Below the pieces are notes generated by a model. It was not told the origin of the DNA. It saw only the letters and a program-made list of their open reading frames with translations, and made no database searches. Both the position numbers and the translations under genes were made by a program. This document shows, piece by piece, positions 32,831 to 44,520 of a stretch of 64,000 nt of DNA; positions within the stretch are counted from its first letter, which is position 1; each line of letters begins with the position of its first letter. Origin of the DNA: Epinephelus fuscoguttatus (taxonomy: Eukaryota; Chordata; Actinopteri; Perciformes; Serranidae); NCBI RefSeq assembly GCF_011397635.1, contig NC_064755.1:18707282-18771281 (forward strand), written 5' to 3'.

Positions 32831-35616
32831 AGATAAATCATACACAAGACTAAATAAGTTTTGTTTCAACTGAAGGAAATGGTTTGCAGTTTACAAAAAT
32901 AAACAGGAATTCTGCATCGCAGCGAGGTGGGGTTACATTTCTGGGGAGGTGGATGTCAGGGTACTGTGTAGGCTATGGCACAGGGTTCCCCTTTATACAG
33001 AGCCTACGTCATATGTATGGTGTCAGTTCAACTAAGAAGTATAAACCCCAATTTTGATGATGCATTACTGAGACAATTTAATACAGAGGATCATTTACCT
33101 AGGCTATAGCAGAGTACTGTACAGGCAGGACTGAATAAGTTATATTCAAAGAAAGAAAAAAAATACCCACTGCACTTTTTGTTTTAAATTAAAACTTGTG
33201 AATACAGCCAATCCAAATACACAGGATTTTTTTTAAGGAAAATTGAAGCTAGCAATGCCATCAAAAGATATTGTTGTCAAGGACAGAAAGGATAATAATG
33301 TCTGTGAGGACTGAGATTGCCTGGCTTGTGCTGCTGCCAAGATTTGTACTCAACCCTAAGTTTATAAAATCCTGAAGTAGAAAAGCAATGAAATCAAATA
33401 AGCTTCATTAACTTATATGTATAATTGTGTCACATTTTTTAATATATTGCCTCATTCAGCTGTCTCCTATAGTGGGTAGTCCTATCTCACCTTCACTAAG
33501 GCATGTCCAATCTTGTTCAAATGACAATGATACTGCAGAGTCAGCCATAAACCCCTAATGTTTGTCTCTAGTGAGCTCTTCTTTCTTCCCCCCTCTAAAG
33601 AGAGAAGCCAGCACCTGGATGCAACCCAAAATGACTGCCTGCCTCTTATGCCTGTCTTCGTCGCCGCATGCCTGAGTGCCCTCCTCTTCTATCCACACTC
33701 CTGTCGACCTATCTACTTAACTGATTGACTGTCATGACATTTTCTCACAGTTAGCTTTAATCATTTCAGTGTAACAGTGCACCATTATGGAACGAGGCAA
33801 GCTGAAGCATTTGTGTGGTACAACAGCCTACTATGGCGGCACAAAGCGCAATTTACATAGAAATGACCAAATTACTGAGCACCGGCGCAGCCAATGGGTG
33901 CTATAATTCAAAACGACTACTGTGACCACGCGCAGGTCTCCGACAGGGTACAGCCTCCAGCCAACGCTAACATTCAGAGAGCAAGTGGTCAGCTAGCAGA
34001 AAGGAATGTGCTGTTTCAGCAGCTTGTAGGTATTTTGTCATCAAGTATCACACGTCCTCTTGCCCTTCTGTTTATCGATCCTCTTTGCGCTTCAGGCGCG
34101 GAAGGGACAAAGCCCTTATGACACAGTAGCGGCGTGCTCCAAAAAATGAGACCTCCAGTGACAAACAAGCGTACCGAAAATGAGCAGACATTTTCATGCT
34201 GTTGAGTCGGTGTAAGATTTTATAAATTCTAATTTAGAATCTAAATGATAAGATGTGTCAGATCTGAAAGTTGGGTTTGCCAAGTGGTGCAGGATTTTCA
34301 GAATTAGTCATCCCCTCATTCTTATATATTATTCATATGTCTAGCCAGCTAATTTGGACCAATCAGCTCTTTTGTCTGGCTTTGGGGCTGATTCATAACC
34401 TCCCCTCACAACATTTGCATAGAAATATCTTAATTACGGCCACAATCTCAGCTATGTGCAGGTGGCCATGAGAAAGACGCATTCAACAGCAAAATGATAG
34501 ATTATCTCCCAGTGAATGTGATCAGTTCTTTTTTTCCCCAGCGAAAGACAGAAAAAAAACAGTCATTTCCATAAGCATACTAATTCACATTTACATAGAG
34601 ATGAATCCAGATGCAAATGAGCGAAACGGCACGTACTTGAAACAGGTCCCCCCTGGCTGCACCAAGGCATCAACAGGCGTCACCCAGAGGAATATCAAAA
34701 GCCGTCAAGCATGTCAATCAAATGCCATGCGACATTTCAGTCAACGTAAGGAGGGGAAAAGCAAGGCGAAACATTTGAACACAACAAGGGAGCTAATGTC
34801 ATGCCTGGGTAATCCTCTATTTGATAAACAAAACAGACATGCGCTAGGATGGCGGGATAAAGCACACGCCACTTTTAGCTCTTTGACTAACTTTTTTTAA
34901 TTGCCACTTTTACTCAAAGCTAAATAGTTGTGTCTTTCATGCAGCCCAGCTTGTATAAATCATTTTGAAGTATGACAGTAGAAATATTCTCATCATGATA
35001 CAGAATGTGAATGTTTTAAATGATATTAAATGAGGCTCACGACTTCTCCAGGCTATGGTCTGACGTTTTGGAGACAGAGCTTGAGGGACGAAGCATAACA
35101 AATAGGATGGAATTAAGTGGTGAAATTAATCAGGATTTATTTTTATGTACGCTATGACTGGCATGAAGCAAATCGTATTAAGAGAAAATAGAGGGAATCC
35201 AAATTGAGGTTAAAGAGTTCTTGTTTCAAAAACAGTTTAATGGATTATATTCAGATCTCTGTGTGTATTTGTATATGTACTGTAGACTATATTACTGCTC
35301 CACATCTAATAATAACATAAAGTGATGATGAGGAATATAATAATGGGATCAAAGTCTGTGTTGTCTGAGATATTTCTGTCAACAGGAACTACATCAAAGA
35401 TCTGACTCACTAGCAGTCATAACGCAGTGAAAAAATAAACTAGCGCGATGGAAAACAACAGAGTTTTGTGATGGAAAATTACAAGTAGGCTGTAATCCCT
35501 TCCATAATCTGCAAGCATGGCAGCTCTGAGAGCAGGGTTTATGCTAGATTTTTGTTCTGCTGAAGGCCAATATGGACGTTAATATTCTATAACAACTATT
35601 GGACATGTGTTTGAAA
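32831..35616. other. Non-coding gap
   Basis: No gene or bounded element recognised. Open frames near 33894 and 34601 show no domain. Confidence 0.5.
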
Positions 35617-35620
35617 TTAA

Positions 35621-36222
35621 AGCGATACCTACCTTTCTGGAAATTTTACACTTTTCTTTGTTTAGGTTAAAATGCTATTAATAAGCTGATGGCACACTAA
35701 AATGTAAGTGAATTCCACCAGAAATAAAAACTCGTAATTATACCATTCTCATATGGTTCGAAGACTGTCTGTCTTCCCCACGTGGAGGCCTCCGACTGAC
35801 GTAACCGCTCGCGTGACATCTCCCCTACTGTAGCATAGCCTCTGAAACATTAACGTTATCTTCCTTGTGCGTTTCCACTTACTAGTAACGTTAACGCTAC
35901 TATCCAACGTCAGCACTGTAACCTTATTCTAAAACTCATCAGTCATCACTCACTCTGGTTGGGTTTTAAAACTCTGGGGTTGCATTTGACTGTCTTGGTT
36001 GTAACGATACACTCCTCCTCCTCTTCCGAGTATCTAACGTTACCTTGGCAACGCCTACGTCTATCATAGACGTAATGAGGACCTAATGGAGGAGGGGGGA
36101 GTAGGCCTTTGGAGGGAGGTGGAGTTGCAGAAGGAGGAGGATGGGACTTTGGAGGGAGGTGGGAGTTGTGGATGTTCCAATTTTGAAATGCTGTGTGAAA
36201 TGCAAGAAAGGTAAGAGTTGCT
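35621..36222. mobile_element. TTAA-flanked MITE, 602 bp
   Basis: The left end AGCGATACCTACCTTTCT and the inverse of the right end, AGCAACTCTTACCTTTCT, are matching terminal repeats. TTAA flanks both (35617-35620 and 36223-36226). The interior is non-coding, with a G-rich tandem near 36080-36170 (TTTGGAGGGAGGTGG twice). It shares its TTAA target with the element at 1006-2186 but not its termini. Confidence 0.8.
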
Positions 36223-36546
36223 TTAAATAAGCGGCATATATTGAACAGAGCGACTAATCAGAGGTTTAGTGGCAGAGGCCAGGAGGGAAAAGGACTAGGA
36301 GCGCCTAACGTCACCATCATGTTCGCACTGGACACGTAAGCACCCTGATATGTAAATTGTTGTGCAGCCGCCTATTGGGCTTCTGGCTGTTCGCACCAGA
36401 TGCGCATTCGTCTGTGCCGTTCAACAAGCAATTCTGCTTCTCTGTTCTCATCTAATCACATGCAGAGGTTTGTCTTTGTGTACGTGTCTTTGTTTGTCTG
36501 TTCATCTCTTTCGCTATCTGTTTAGACATGGGGACCATATCATATA

Positions 36547-38171
36547 CAGTACAGGCCAAAAGTTTGGACACACCTTCTCATTCAATGCGTTTTCTTTATT
36601 TTCATGACTATTTACGTTGTAGATTCTCACTGCAGGCATCAAAACTATGAATGAACACATGTGGAGTTATGTACTTAACAAAAAAAGGTGAAATAACTGA
36701 AAACATGTTTTATATTCTAGTTTCTTCAAAATAGCCACCCTTTGCTCTGATTACTGCTTTGCACACTCGTGGCATTCTCTCGATGAGCTTCAAGAGGTAG
36801 TCACCTGAAATGGTTTCCACTTCACAGGTGTGCCTTATCAGGGTTAATTAATGGAATTTCTTGCTTTATCAATGGGGTTGGGACCATCAGTTGTGTTGTG
36901 CAGAAGTCAGGTTAATACACAGCCGACAGCCCTATTGGACAACTGTTAAAATTCATATTATGGCAAGAACCAATCAGCTAACTAAAGAAAAACGAGTGGC
37001 CATCATTACTTTAAGAAATGAAGGTCAGTCAGTCCGGAAAATTGCAAAAACTTTAAATGTGTCCCCAAGTGGAGTCAAAAACCATCAAGCGCTACAACGA
37101 AACTGGCACACATGAGGACCGACCAGGAAAGGAAGACCAAGAGTCACCTCTGCTTCTGAGGATAAGTTCATCCGAGTCACCAGCCTCAGAAATCGCAAGT
37201 TAACAGCAGCTCAGATCAGAGACCAGATGAATGCCACACAGAGTTCTAGCAGCAGACCCATCTCTAGAACAACTGTTAAGAGGAGACTGCGCGAATCAGG
37301 CCTTCATGGTCAAATAGCTGCTAGGAAACCACTGCTAAGGAGAGGCAACAAGCAGAAGAGATTTGTTTGGGCCAAGAAACACAAGGAATGGACATTAGAC
37401 CAGTGGAAATCTGTGCTTTGGTCTGATGAGTCCAAATTTGAGATCTTTGGTTCCAACCGCGTGTCTTTGTGAGACGCAGAAAAGGTGAACGGATGGATTC
37501 CACATGCCTGGTTCCCACTGTGAAGCATGGAGGAGGAGGTGTGATGGTGTGGGGGTGTTTTGCTGGTGACACTGTTGGGGATTTATTCAAAATTGAAGGC
37601 ACACTGAACCAGCATGGCTACCACAGCATCCTGCAGCGAAATGCCATCCCATCCGGTTTGCGTTTAGTTGGACGATCATTTATTTTTCAACAGGACAATG
37701 ACCCCAAACACACCTCCAGGCTGTGTAAGGGCTATTTGACCAAGAAGGAGAGTGATGGAGTGCTGCGGCAGATGACCTGGCCTCCACAGTCACCGGACCT
37801 GAAACCAATCGAGATGGTTTGGGGTGAGCTGGACCGCAGAGTGAAGGCAAAGGGGCCAACAAGTGCTAAACACCTCTGGGAACTCCTTCAAGATTGTTGG
37901 AAAACCATTTCAGGTGACTACCTCTTGAAGCTCATGGAGAGAATGCCAAGAGTGTGCAAAGCAGTAATCAGAGCAAAGGGTGGCTATTTTGAAGAAACTA
38001 GAATATAAAACATGTTTTCAGTTATTTCACCTTTTTTTGTTAAGTACATAACTCCACATGTGTTCATTCATAGTTTTGATGCCTTCAGTGAGAATCTACA
38101 ATGTAAATAGTCATGAAAATAAAGAAAACGCATTGAATGAGAAGGTGTGTCCAAACTTTTGGCCTGTACTG
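36547..38171 (+). mobile_element. Tc1-like (IS630-Tc1-mariner) transposon with about 270-bp TIRs, DD38E type
   Basis: The 1,625-bp element starts CAGTACAGGCCAAAAGTTTG and ends with its inverse; TA flanks each end (36545-36546 and 38172-38173). TIRs extend about 272 bp (36547-36819 and 37899-38171). The right TIR overlaps the 3' end of the transposase coding region. The transposase between them is broken by small indels (see next entry), so this copy is not autonomous. The spacing between the second and third catalytic residues is 38, a class described as DD38E/Intruder, sister to DD34E Tc1. Confidence 0.93.
36960..38008 (+). pseudogene. Tc1-like transposase, frameshifted
   Basis: Starts at ATG 36960 with a paired-type helix-turn-helix (KRVAIITLRNEGQSVRKIAK). 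The reading frame leaves frame at about 37074 (apparent 2-nt loss) and returns by about 37130 (apparent 1-nt loss), giving a premature TGA at 37113. It shifts again at about 37457, with a premature TGA just after, and continues in the shifted frame from 37469 to the stop at 38008. Catalytic residues are all present: D in WSDESKF (codon at 37425), D in FQQDNDPKH (37694) and E in SPDLKPIE (37811). The last two are 39 codons apart, so 38 residues lie between them. Normal family length is about 340 residues and the sum here is close to that. The lesions are inferred by comparison with the family pattern. Confidence 0.92.
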
Positions 38172-38330
38172 TATATCTAATACATGCTTTGTAATGCTAA
38201 TAGTAGATAATCAGTGTGGTTTCCTGCCAAATTTGCTCGCGGCTTGTGGAACAATATTGACCAGATGCCGCAACTAAGCCGCAGAGCTCGGGGCCATGGC
38301 ACTTCCAGTGTGAACAGCTCCATCGTTCAA

Positions 38331-38604
38331 CATGGGTGCCGAAAGAAAGCGTGCAGCGCTCCAAGGAAAATCAGCATCCAGTGAGAACCACCAGGCTCGC
38401 TATCCACCGTCTGGCTCGCCGTGGTGGAGGAAAACGTATCTCTGGTCTGTTCTACCAGGAGACCTGCAGTGTGTTGGAGGTCTTCCTGGAGAACGTGATC
38501 CACTGTCACCTTACTACACCAAGAATATGAAGACCATGACCGCTGTGGATGTGACATATGCTCTGAAGAGTTAGGGACTCACTCTGTATGGCTTTGGTGG
38601 ATAA
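38331..38604 (+). pseudogene. Histone H4 pseudogene
   Basis: Translation across frames gives clear H4 landmarks: [20 protein letters not shown] at about 38400-38460, [10 protein letters not shown] at 38478-38507, then in another frame KTMTAVDVTYALKS and, after a TAG, LTLYGFGG ending at TAA 38602-38604. Intact H4 reads [51 protein letters not shown]. The first 15 or so residues are scrambled or missing, two frame changes and one in-frame stop are present, and several core residues are altered. Vertebrate H4 is among the most conserved proteins known, so this copy is not functional. It lies 160 bp to the right of the Tc1-like element. Confidence 0.92.
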
Positions 38605-39002
38605 ATAGATCCGGTCTGTATAATACAAGTTTATCGTTAACTTGTCTAACATATCTTATAAGTCACACAGTAGTAGGCTCTTTAATCTGCTATAAATGTA
38701 TTTATTTATTTGGCATATTTCCCAGTAGATATTTGGGCTGTTAATATTTTAATCTGCTGGACTACAACATGTGATCCCGGCCAAAAGCCGACATATGCCG
38801 GCTAATGTAAACTCTGCCTAGAGAGGGGACAACAGCTGGACAGATGTATGAGTCTGCTCCCTTGTGTATGATTTACTGTGTCAGAGCCCTGCAAAAACCA
38901 ATTTCCCACCCAAGGACACATGTTTATTGGCTGAAGACACTGGCCATCAAAGTTTAGGGAAATCTCTTGTTCAAGAAAAGAGAAATCTGTTTTACATGGT
39001 CG

Positions 39003-39048
<46 letters not shown>

Positions 39049-39967
39049 TTGCCTTAACACATAGCCCATTGCATCACCTTCTCTTTTTTAACTGTCTTGT
39101 GTCACTTTTTATATTTTTATTCACTCTCATTTATCAAACACTTGTGTGCTATCAGAGCTGACTGTAGGAGTAAATCCATATGGTGGAGATTAACAAAGCT
39201 TGGTGTCCCTTGTGATGTTTCCAGGTGCACACACTTGTTAAAATCACAGCATGCGAGGAAATTGGACTACATACCCCAAATCCACACCCATTCATAGCGA
39301 CCAACTGGGAAAACTAGCAGTTTTTAACACTGACAAAGTAAATTTCACTTAAATGAAGTTGAACATACACACGCTGAGATGAAAACAGAGGAGGTCACTA
39401 TACTTAACTTAGCTGAGGTATGTATAGCCCTTTTCCCGCCTGTCTCCACTCCTCATTAAGTTCTACTTTGTCTTGAGAAAGAATGCCCAAAGGTCGTGAC
39501 CTTATGCTTTCACCCCTGGTTTGGACAAAGCCAAGCTTTGTGCCAGATCTCCAGGCACACCGCAGCCCGGCTGTCCGGCCCTCACACTGCCAAAGCCCCT
39601 CCAGCCGTTGCCCTGGCCCCTCAGTTTACCCTTCATGGCCCGTATCCACTCAGCTGTGACTAACTGACTCTCCCCCTAGTATGTGCTGTGTTTCATAATG
39701 AAATCATTCAGTCATGCGCAGGAAGTTCCTGCACTGTGTAGCCATGAAAGAATGCCAGTTATGTCCGTCCACTCGCACATGGCAGGCCCACAGGGGAAGG
39801 GGCAGTCAGTTAGTCACCTGGTGGCCTGCAAAACACCAAACTTTACTTTTTTGTCCAGTGTTTTGTACTTTAAATCATGCATATTAGTTTGGACCTAACT
39901 ATTTTGTGTTGTTACATGAGGATGATGACATTTTGATATTCTTGTTAATGATTTCAGTGTTAGAGAA
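38605..39967. other. Non-coding gap with (CA)n
   Basis: Contains (CA)n at 39007-39045. No gene seen. Confidence 0.55.
39007..39045. repeat. (CA)n microsatellite
   Basis: About 19 uninterrupted CA units, preceded by an interrupted CGCACG. Confidence 0.95.
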
Positions 39968-40319
39968 ATAGTTCGACATCTTGGGAAATATGCTTATTTG
40001 CTCTCTAGAGAAGTTAGATGAAAAGACAGAACCACTGTCTTGTGTTTTTGATCAATACAAGGCCAGAAGTCTGTTGGCCTTACTTAGCATAAAAACTGGG
40101 AACAGGGAGAAACAGCTAGCCTGGCTTTGTCCAAATGTAACAAATGTGCCGACCAGCACCTCATAAGCTCCCTAATTACAGTGCTGTAACTCATATTAAC
40201 ACTTTAGCACAAAAAAAAGTGTAAAAACAACAAGCAGTTTTGCTGGAAGTTGCAATCTTTTCATCTAATTCTCTATAAGAAATCAACAGTAATAAGCATT
40301 TCCCAAAATGTCGCATCAT
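39968..40319. mobile_element. Fold-back element, family A, copy 1
   Basis: The left arm ATAGTTCGACATCTTGGGAA and the inverse of the right arm, ATGATGCGACATTTTGGGAA, pair, and continue through AGTTAGATGAAAAGACAGAA against AATTAGATGAAAAGATTGCA. The middle contains AACAGCTAGCCTGGCTTTGT and TTAGCATAAAAACTGGGAAC, hallmarks of an abundant perch-like fish repeat. Two more copies lie at 58899-60254 and 63058-63686. Confidence 0.75.
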
Positions 40320-43224
40320 GCCAAAATAAAATACTGCATCACTGTGAATTACTTCCTTTTAATATGACTGATAATCCTCACTTTATGAAATAGGATCTCA
40401 GCCAGCTCTGACAACGGTTTATGTACACAGCTGGGACTCCTTCCACTCGCCCGTCTGAGAAGTGTCTGTGTGCGTTTGTGTGTCCATGGAGATGATCCTC
40501 CCTCAGCTCCTCTGGAATGTTTGCAATGTGCACAAAGAAAAAGATCAGCTTGAGTACCTGGGGTCTGTGCTCGGGCCTGCTGTGGGCCCCCGGCTAGTAT
40601 GACTGTCTGAGCCTGTGATTCAGCCTACTGACACAGACAACGAGCACATGTGGAAGGAACCACACCATACTGGCATGTATAAGGGCATAATGAACCGCCA
40701 TATACTGCATAATGACCTACTGCGCCGGTGCCACGAGCCAGGACAAGCTGCACTCATTTGATCATGTCACAAAGTTGTGTGCGTGAAGATTTGGTTGCCT
40801 CTGGGTTTAAAAAAGGGGGGTATGGGGGGTACTTGAAGGATTTTGTTGGGTGATCTGAAATAAGCCAGGCAGAGAGAGTGAGGGAGGAACATATGTGAAC
40901 AGTTAAAAGGGTGATTCAACAACCTCTTTGATATCCACCATTAGCGTGATTACAGCTGGCATGGTCCCTGGTTAAAAAATGGCTTTCTTTCGCAAAGGAA
41001 TGCCCAAAAAAACCTAATTAGGAAAATGAAACTTTCATCTTCCATTTAGCTAACAAATGAAGTTGACAGTGATGTTAACAGTGAAGACAGATGTGGCAGG
41101 GAGGGCGAGATGCGGGTGAAATACAGAGTGAGCGATATCGTGCGAGGCAGGGAAGGAGGACGTGTTGCAAGTCTGGTTTAGACCTGCAGACCTCAGTTTA
41201 GCATTTTGTTTAATCCCTGGTGTCTGCGCCGTGTCGTAAATCTCACTGCAGCGCTCAGCATTAACAGACATGCTTAGAGCGTGATGCCCAGCTGCATCCC
41301 CCACCCCCCCTCCTTCTCCTCCAACACACACATATTCACATACTAACCCAACACCCTGCACATTAACATGACCTGCTTTCCCCTATACAGTCACTGCATA
41401 TATTGATCCCTGAGTCCCTGTTAGAGCTGCAGCAGGCAGTTAGTCTGGAAAAAAATCCTCCAGTTACACCTGCTTAAACCTCTGCTGCTTCTCTGCCACT
41501 TATGCAGTGACCTAGCAGGCAGAAACATAAATCACAGATACTGACACACGTGCTGTAAGCCCTGGAATGAAGTGTGAGTACAAATCAGGTCACTATTTGA
41601 ACAAGATGCATGCATTCAGCTCTGTGGAGATCTACCAACAGCAGTGGTGTGCCCTGGAGTTGGCCATATACGTATATATAAAAAGAAGTTGTAAAAGAAA
41701 CCAGATGAGGTGCAGAGCGTTGAGAGGCTGGAATGAATTAGGCTTTCAGAAGTTCGATCATTGACTTTCCCTCTGATGTGCTCGAAAGTCTAGAACCAGA
41801 AATCAGACACAGAGCGGTGCCCGTGGTGGAACTAATAAGGAGAGGATGGTTCCAAAAAACGGTCAAATTAAAGAAAGATGTGCTTATGCGAAATGAAAGC
41901 ATACAGCATAAATAACAGAGCTGACCTCCAGGCATTACCTGTACTTTTTTCTCTTAAATACCTTTCACAGTCTCAAAATCAACCTTTGAGAAACTGTAAA
42001 CAAGCCTCTCCTCCGAGAGCCAAGTGTTCATTAATTGTGGGCTTGGCCTCTCAGCAGCACAGACTCCCACAAAGGGAGTTCTCTCACTTGTTAGCTGCAC
42101 AGATTGAACCAATAAACCAGTCTTGGCCGCAAGTTGACCGTTTACACTGCCAGAGTGACAGAAATTCTGTAATCTGTTTTCTGGTACTGAAAAGCAGGAA
42201 GTTTTCATATAGTTAGGGAACAGTAAAAACCCCTTTTCAAAAGGATGTCAAATGATGTCAGTTGTCTCCTTCAGTTTATCATTCTGGATGAGATTATAAA
42301 GGGGATTAGAGATTCCTGTTGTAGCGTGCCTGTGGCTGACAGAATGGCTCCTGGGGAACGGTGTGCCAGTACAAGATATTACTACAGCACAATGAGAGCA
42401 CTGTAATGGGCGAGCACAGAGGCAGGGGGAGCAGAGGCAGACTAGTAGGTAAATATTTGATGGTCTCTAATTATGGCGGTTAAGTGGAAACTGCATGCAA
42501 AACACATAGTCTGACAACGGTTAAATTAAATTACAGTGTATTTATCAAAAAAGGACAAGAGATTCTGGAATGTTACAATGCACGTTAAATTAGTGGAGCA
42601 TCAAATTTTCCAAAACAGGTTGGCTGACGATATTTACAATGTATTTTACAAGATGTACAGTGAGTATGACACACCTGTAACTTTAAGGCTGAATAATGCA
42701 ATCCAAACACAATTACAGGAGTGCAGGTGCTGCTATGACAATGCACTGTGCAAACGATCCTCTATAAAAAGCGAGCTAGATGCCAACAGAAATATTCAAG
42801 AGTCAATTAATGTTAAGGCTTAGGAGTTTACCAGTAGGACTGTTGAACACAAGGCAAGAATCCAAATACACATGAAGGGCTGCATTATGATCCCCTACAG
42901 TCACACATATAGCCTACTCTTTACATTTAATCCTATTCAGGGTGAGCATCAGTGGGGTGAAGTTAAGACAGGATAGAGTGGCCTTAATCATTCCTCTCTG
43001 TGAGGCATACAGTGGAAATCTCAGCAGGGAGATTATAAACACGTGTCAGATGTACTTATTTATAAAGTAGGCAACACATTCTATTCACAAGAGGTAGTTC
43101 AGCTGGATATCCAAGACAGTTTTTGTGTAATGCGCATCAGTTTAGCACAGGTGTGCCAATCGCGTTTGCAGAGCTCGTTACACCGTTCAGACAGCAAATC
43201 CCATCACCTGTGCGCACTGAATGT
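40320..43224. other. fjx1 downstream region
   Basis: Non-coding. The fjx1 3' untranslated region must extend leftwards from 43224. An ATTAAA variant poly(A) signal on the minus strand is at 42926-42931, about 300 nt after the stop codon, but I cannot show it is used. Confidence 0.4.
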
Positions 43225-44520
43225 TCACAGCTGGCTGTACTTTCCTTTGCAATGCAAAATGTGTTTGTATAATCTGTCTATCCTGTCCTGGAGAACACCG
43301 GCGTGCTCGTCTGAGAGAAATCCTAATTCCAGAGACAAAGGCTCGCTGTCTCTGTAGAGCTCTAGCAGCCTTTTCCTGGCGTCTCTGCGCCTGTGCAGCT
43401 CCGCCACGCGCTGCATGGTCCTTTTTCTGAACACACACACGGAGCCCAGCACTGTATTGTGATATTTCTCCCACATGTTCAACACCCGGTAGCCGTGCAC
43501 GAGTCCGGCCTCGTTGTCTATGAACACAAGGTCACCACGGGGCGTTTTGAGGAGGTTGTTGGTGTCCCTCTCCATTACGCGCGAGTCCCACTGCAGGCTG
43601 AACAGATTGCTGACGAGTCTGTCGAAGTTTGCAGTCAGGTAGTCGAATATGATGAGGTCGGTCCACTGCATTAGCTCCAGCAGCTCCGCCGTCGTCTTGT
43701 TCCAGAGCTCCACGAGCACAGGATGCAGCCCGCTGCTCTCCTGCCTGAGCGGCGCAGGTGTGACCACCCCGGTCAGGTTGGAGACCCACGCAGTTAGAGA
43801 CACCACGGCTCGATCGCTCCACTGTAACCCACCTATTCGCGACCTCACGGCCGCCCATTGTTCACTGTCACTGTTCACTTGGGACAGTATGAGAGGAGGC
43901 AGGTTCGTGATGCCTAGCAAACTGGCAAGGTAATACGTCAAAGTTTCCCCTTGCACCTGATCAGCGTTTATCCCGTAACGCACACACGCTCTGGTCCCAT
44001 CTGCAAAAGTAGCGAGCTGATTAGATATCCTGCCGCATCCAGGCTCCAGCTTCACTATCCTGTACGTCCTGGCTCTCTCTCGCCAAGCCCGAGCATATTC
44101 CTCCGTGAAGCCCACAGGGAGGAGATCTTCCAGCCAATCACTCCAAAATATCCCATCCTCCACCGGGGAGCCCAACTTGACCGGGCCCTCCCGCAGCGCT
44201 GACCTCTTGTTATCCCCATTCACATGGTAATCTCGATTTCCTGCAGAGGCAGCTTGATCAGTGAGGTTGCGAGCCTCAAGTCTGCCCCCCAAGTGCGGTC
44301 TTTGTGCCGCTGGGACAGCGAGCAATGCCCGGAAAGTTTTGGCGGAGAGGTCCGCTGGGAGACCTTGGTGAAAAGACCCACCGCCCGGTACAGAGAACCT
44401 CCGTTTGTGTCGCTCCAAGCGGCTCTCCAGTGCGCTCCACACGTAGAAAACACTCGCAAGGGCGCACAGGAAAAGAAGAGCGAACAAGTTTGCTGAAACA
44501 GCCCTCATGGTGAAGACCAC
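43225..44520 (-). CDS. fjx1: Four-jointed box kinase 1 (complete, single exon)
   Basis: Encodes 431 residues of a type II membrane protein of the Four-jointed/FJX1 family, a Golgi kinase that in Drosophila phosphorylates cadherin domains of Fat and Dachsous and so tunes planar cell polarity and growth. Visible: a short cytoplasmic tail, a membrane segment at about 10-29, a variable stem to about 120, then the conserved catalytic region. Landmarks are RACVRYGIN (177-185), QWTDLIIFDYLTANFDRLVS (285-304) and VFIDNEAGLVHGY (332-344) with the DNE motif at 335-337, which is essential in the fly protein. It ends in KHILHCKGKY. Sequons: N85, N248, N274. Length fits the family (human about 437). The start at 44520 gives MVFTMRAV; a second Met lies 4 codons on, and the same double-Met layout occurs in human. 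No frameshift. A single exon is normal for vertebrates. Confidence 0.97.
   Translation of the reverse strand: MVFTMRAVSANLFALLFLCALASVFYVWSALESRLERHKRRFSVPGGGSFHQGLPADLSAKTFRALLAVPAAQRPHLGGRLEARNLTDQAASAGNRDYHVNGDNKRSALREGPVKLGSPVEDGIFWSDWLEDLLPVGFTEEYARAWRERARTYRIVKLEPGCGRISNQLATFADGTRACVRYGINADQVQGETLTYYLASLLGITNLPPLILSQVNSDSEQWAAVRSRIGGLQWSDRAVVSLTAWVSNLTGVVTPAPLRQESSGLHPVLVELWNKTTAELLELMQWTDLIIFDYLTANFDRLVSNLFSLQWDSRVMERDTNNLLKTPRGDLVFIDNEAGLVHGYRVLNMWEKYHNTVLGSVCVFRKRTMQRVAELHRRRDARKRLLELYRDSEPLSLELGFLSDEHAGVLQDRIDRLYKHILHCKGKYSQL

Noticed and set aside
42536..42823. 95-residue open frame with mixed composition near the fjx1 3' side
   Set aside because: No domain, no splice context and no initiation context worth noting; may be chance. 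Kept out for lack of support.
43393..44513. Several open frames on the plus strand and in other minus frames over fjx1
   Set aside because: Shadows of the GC-rich fjx1 coding region; only the minus frame 43225-44520 shows family motifs.
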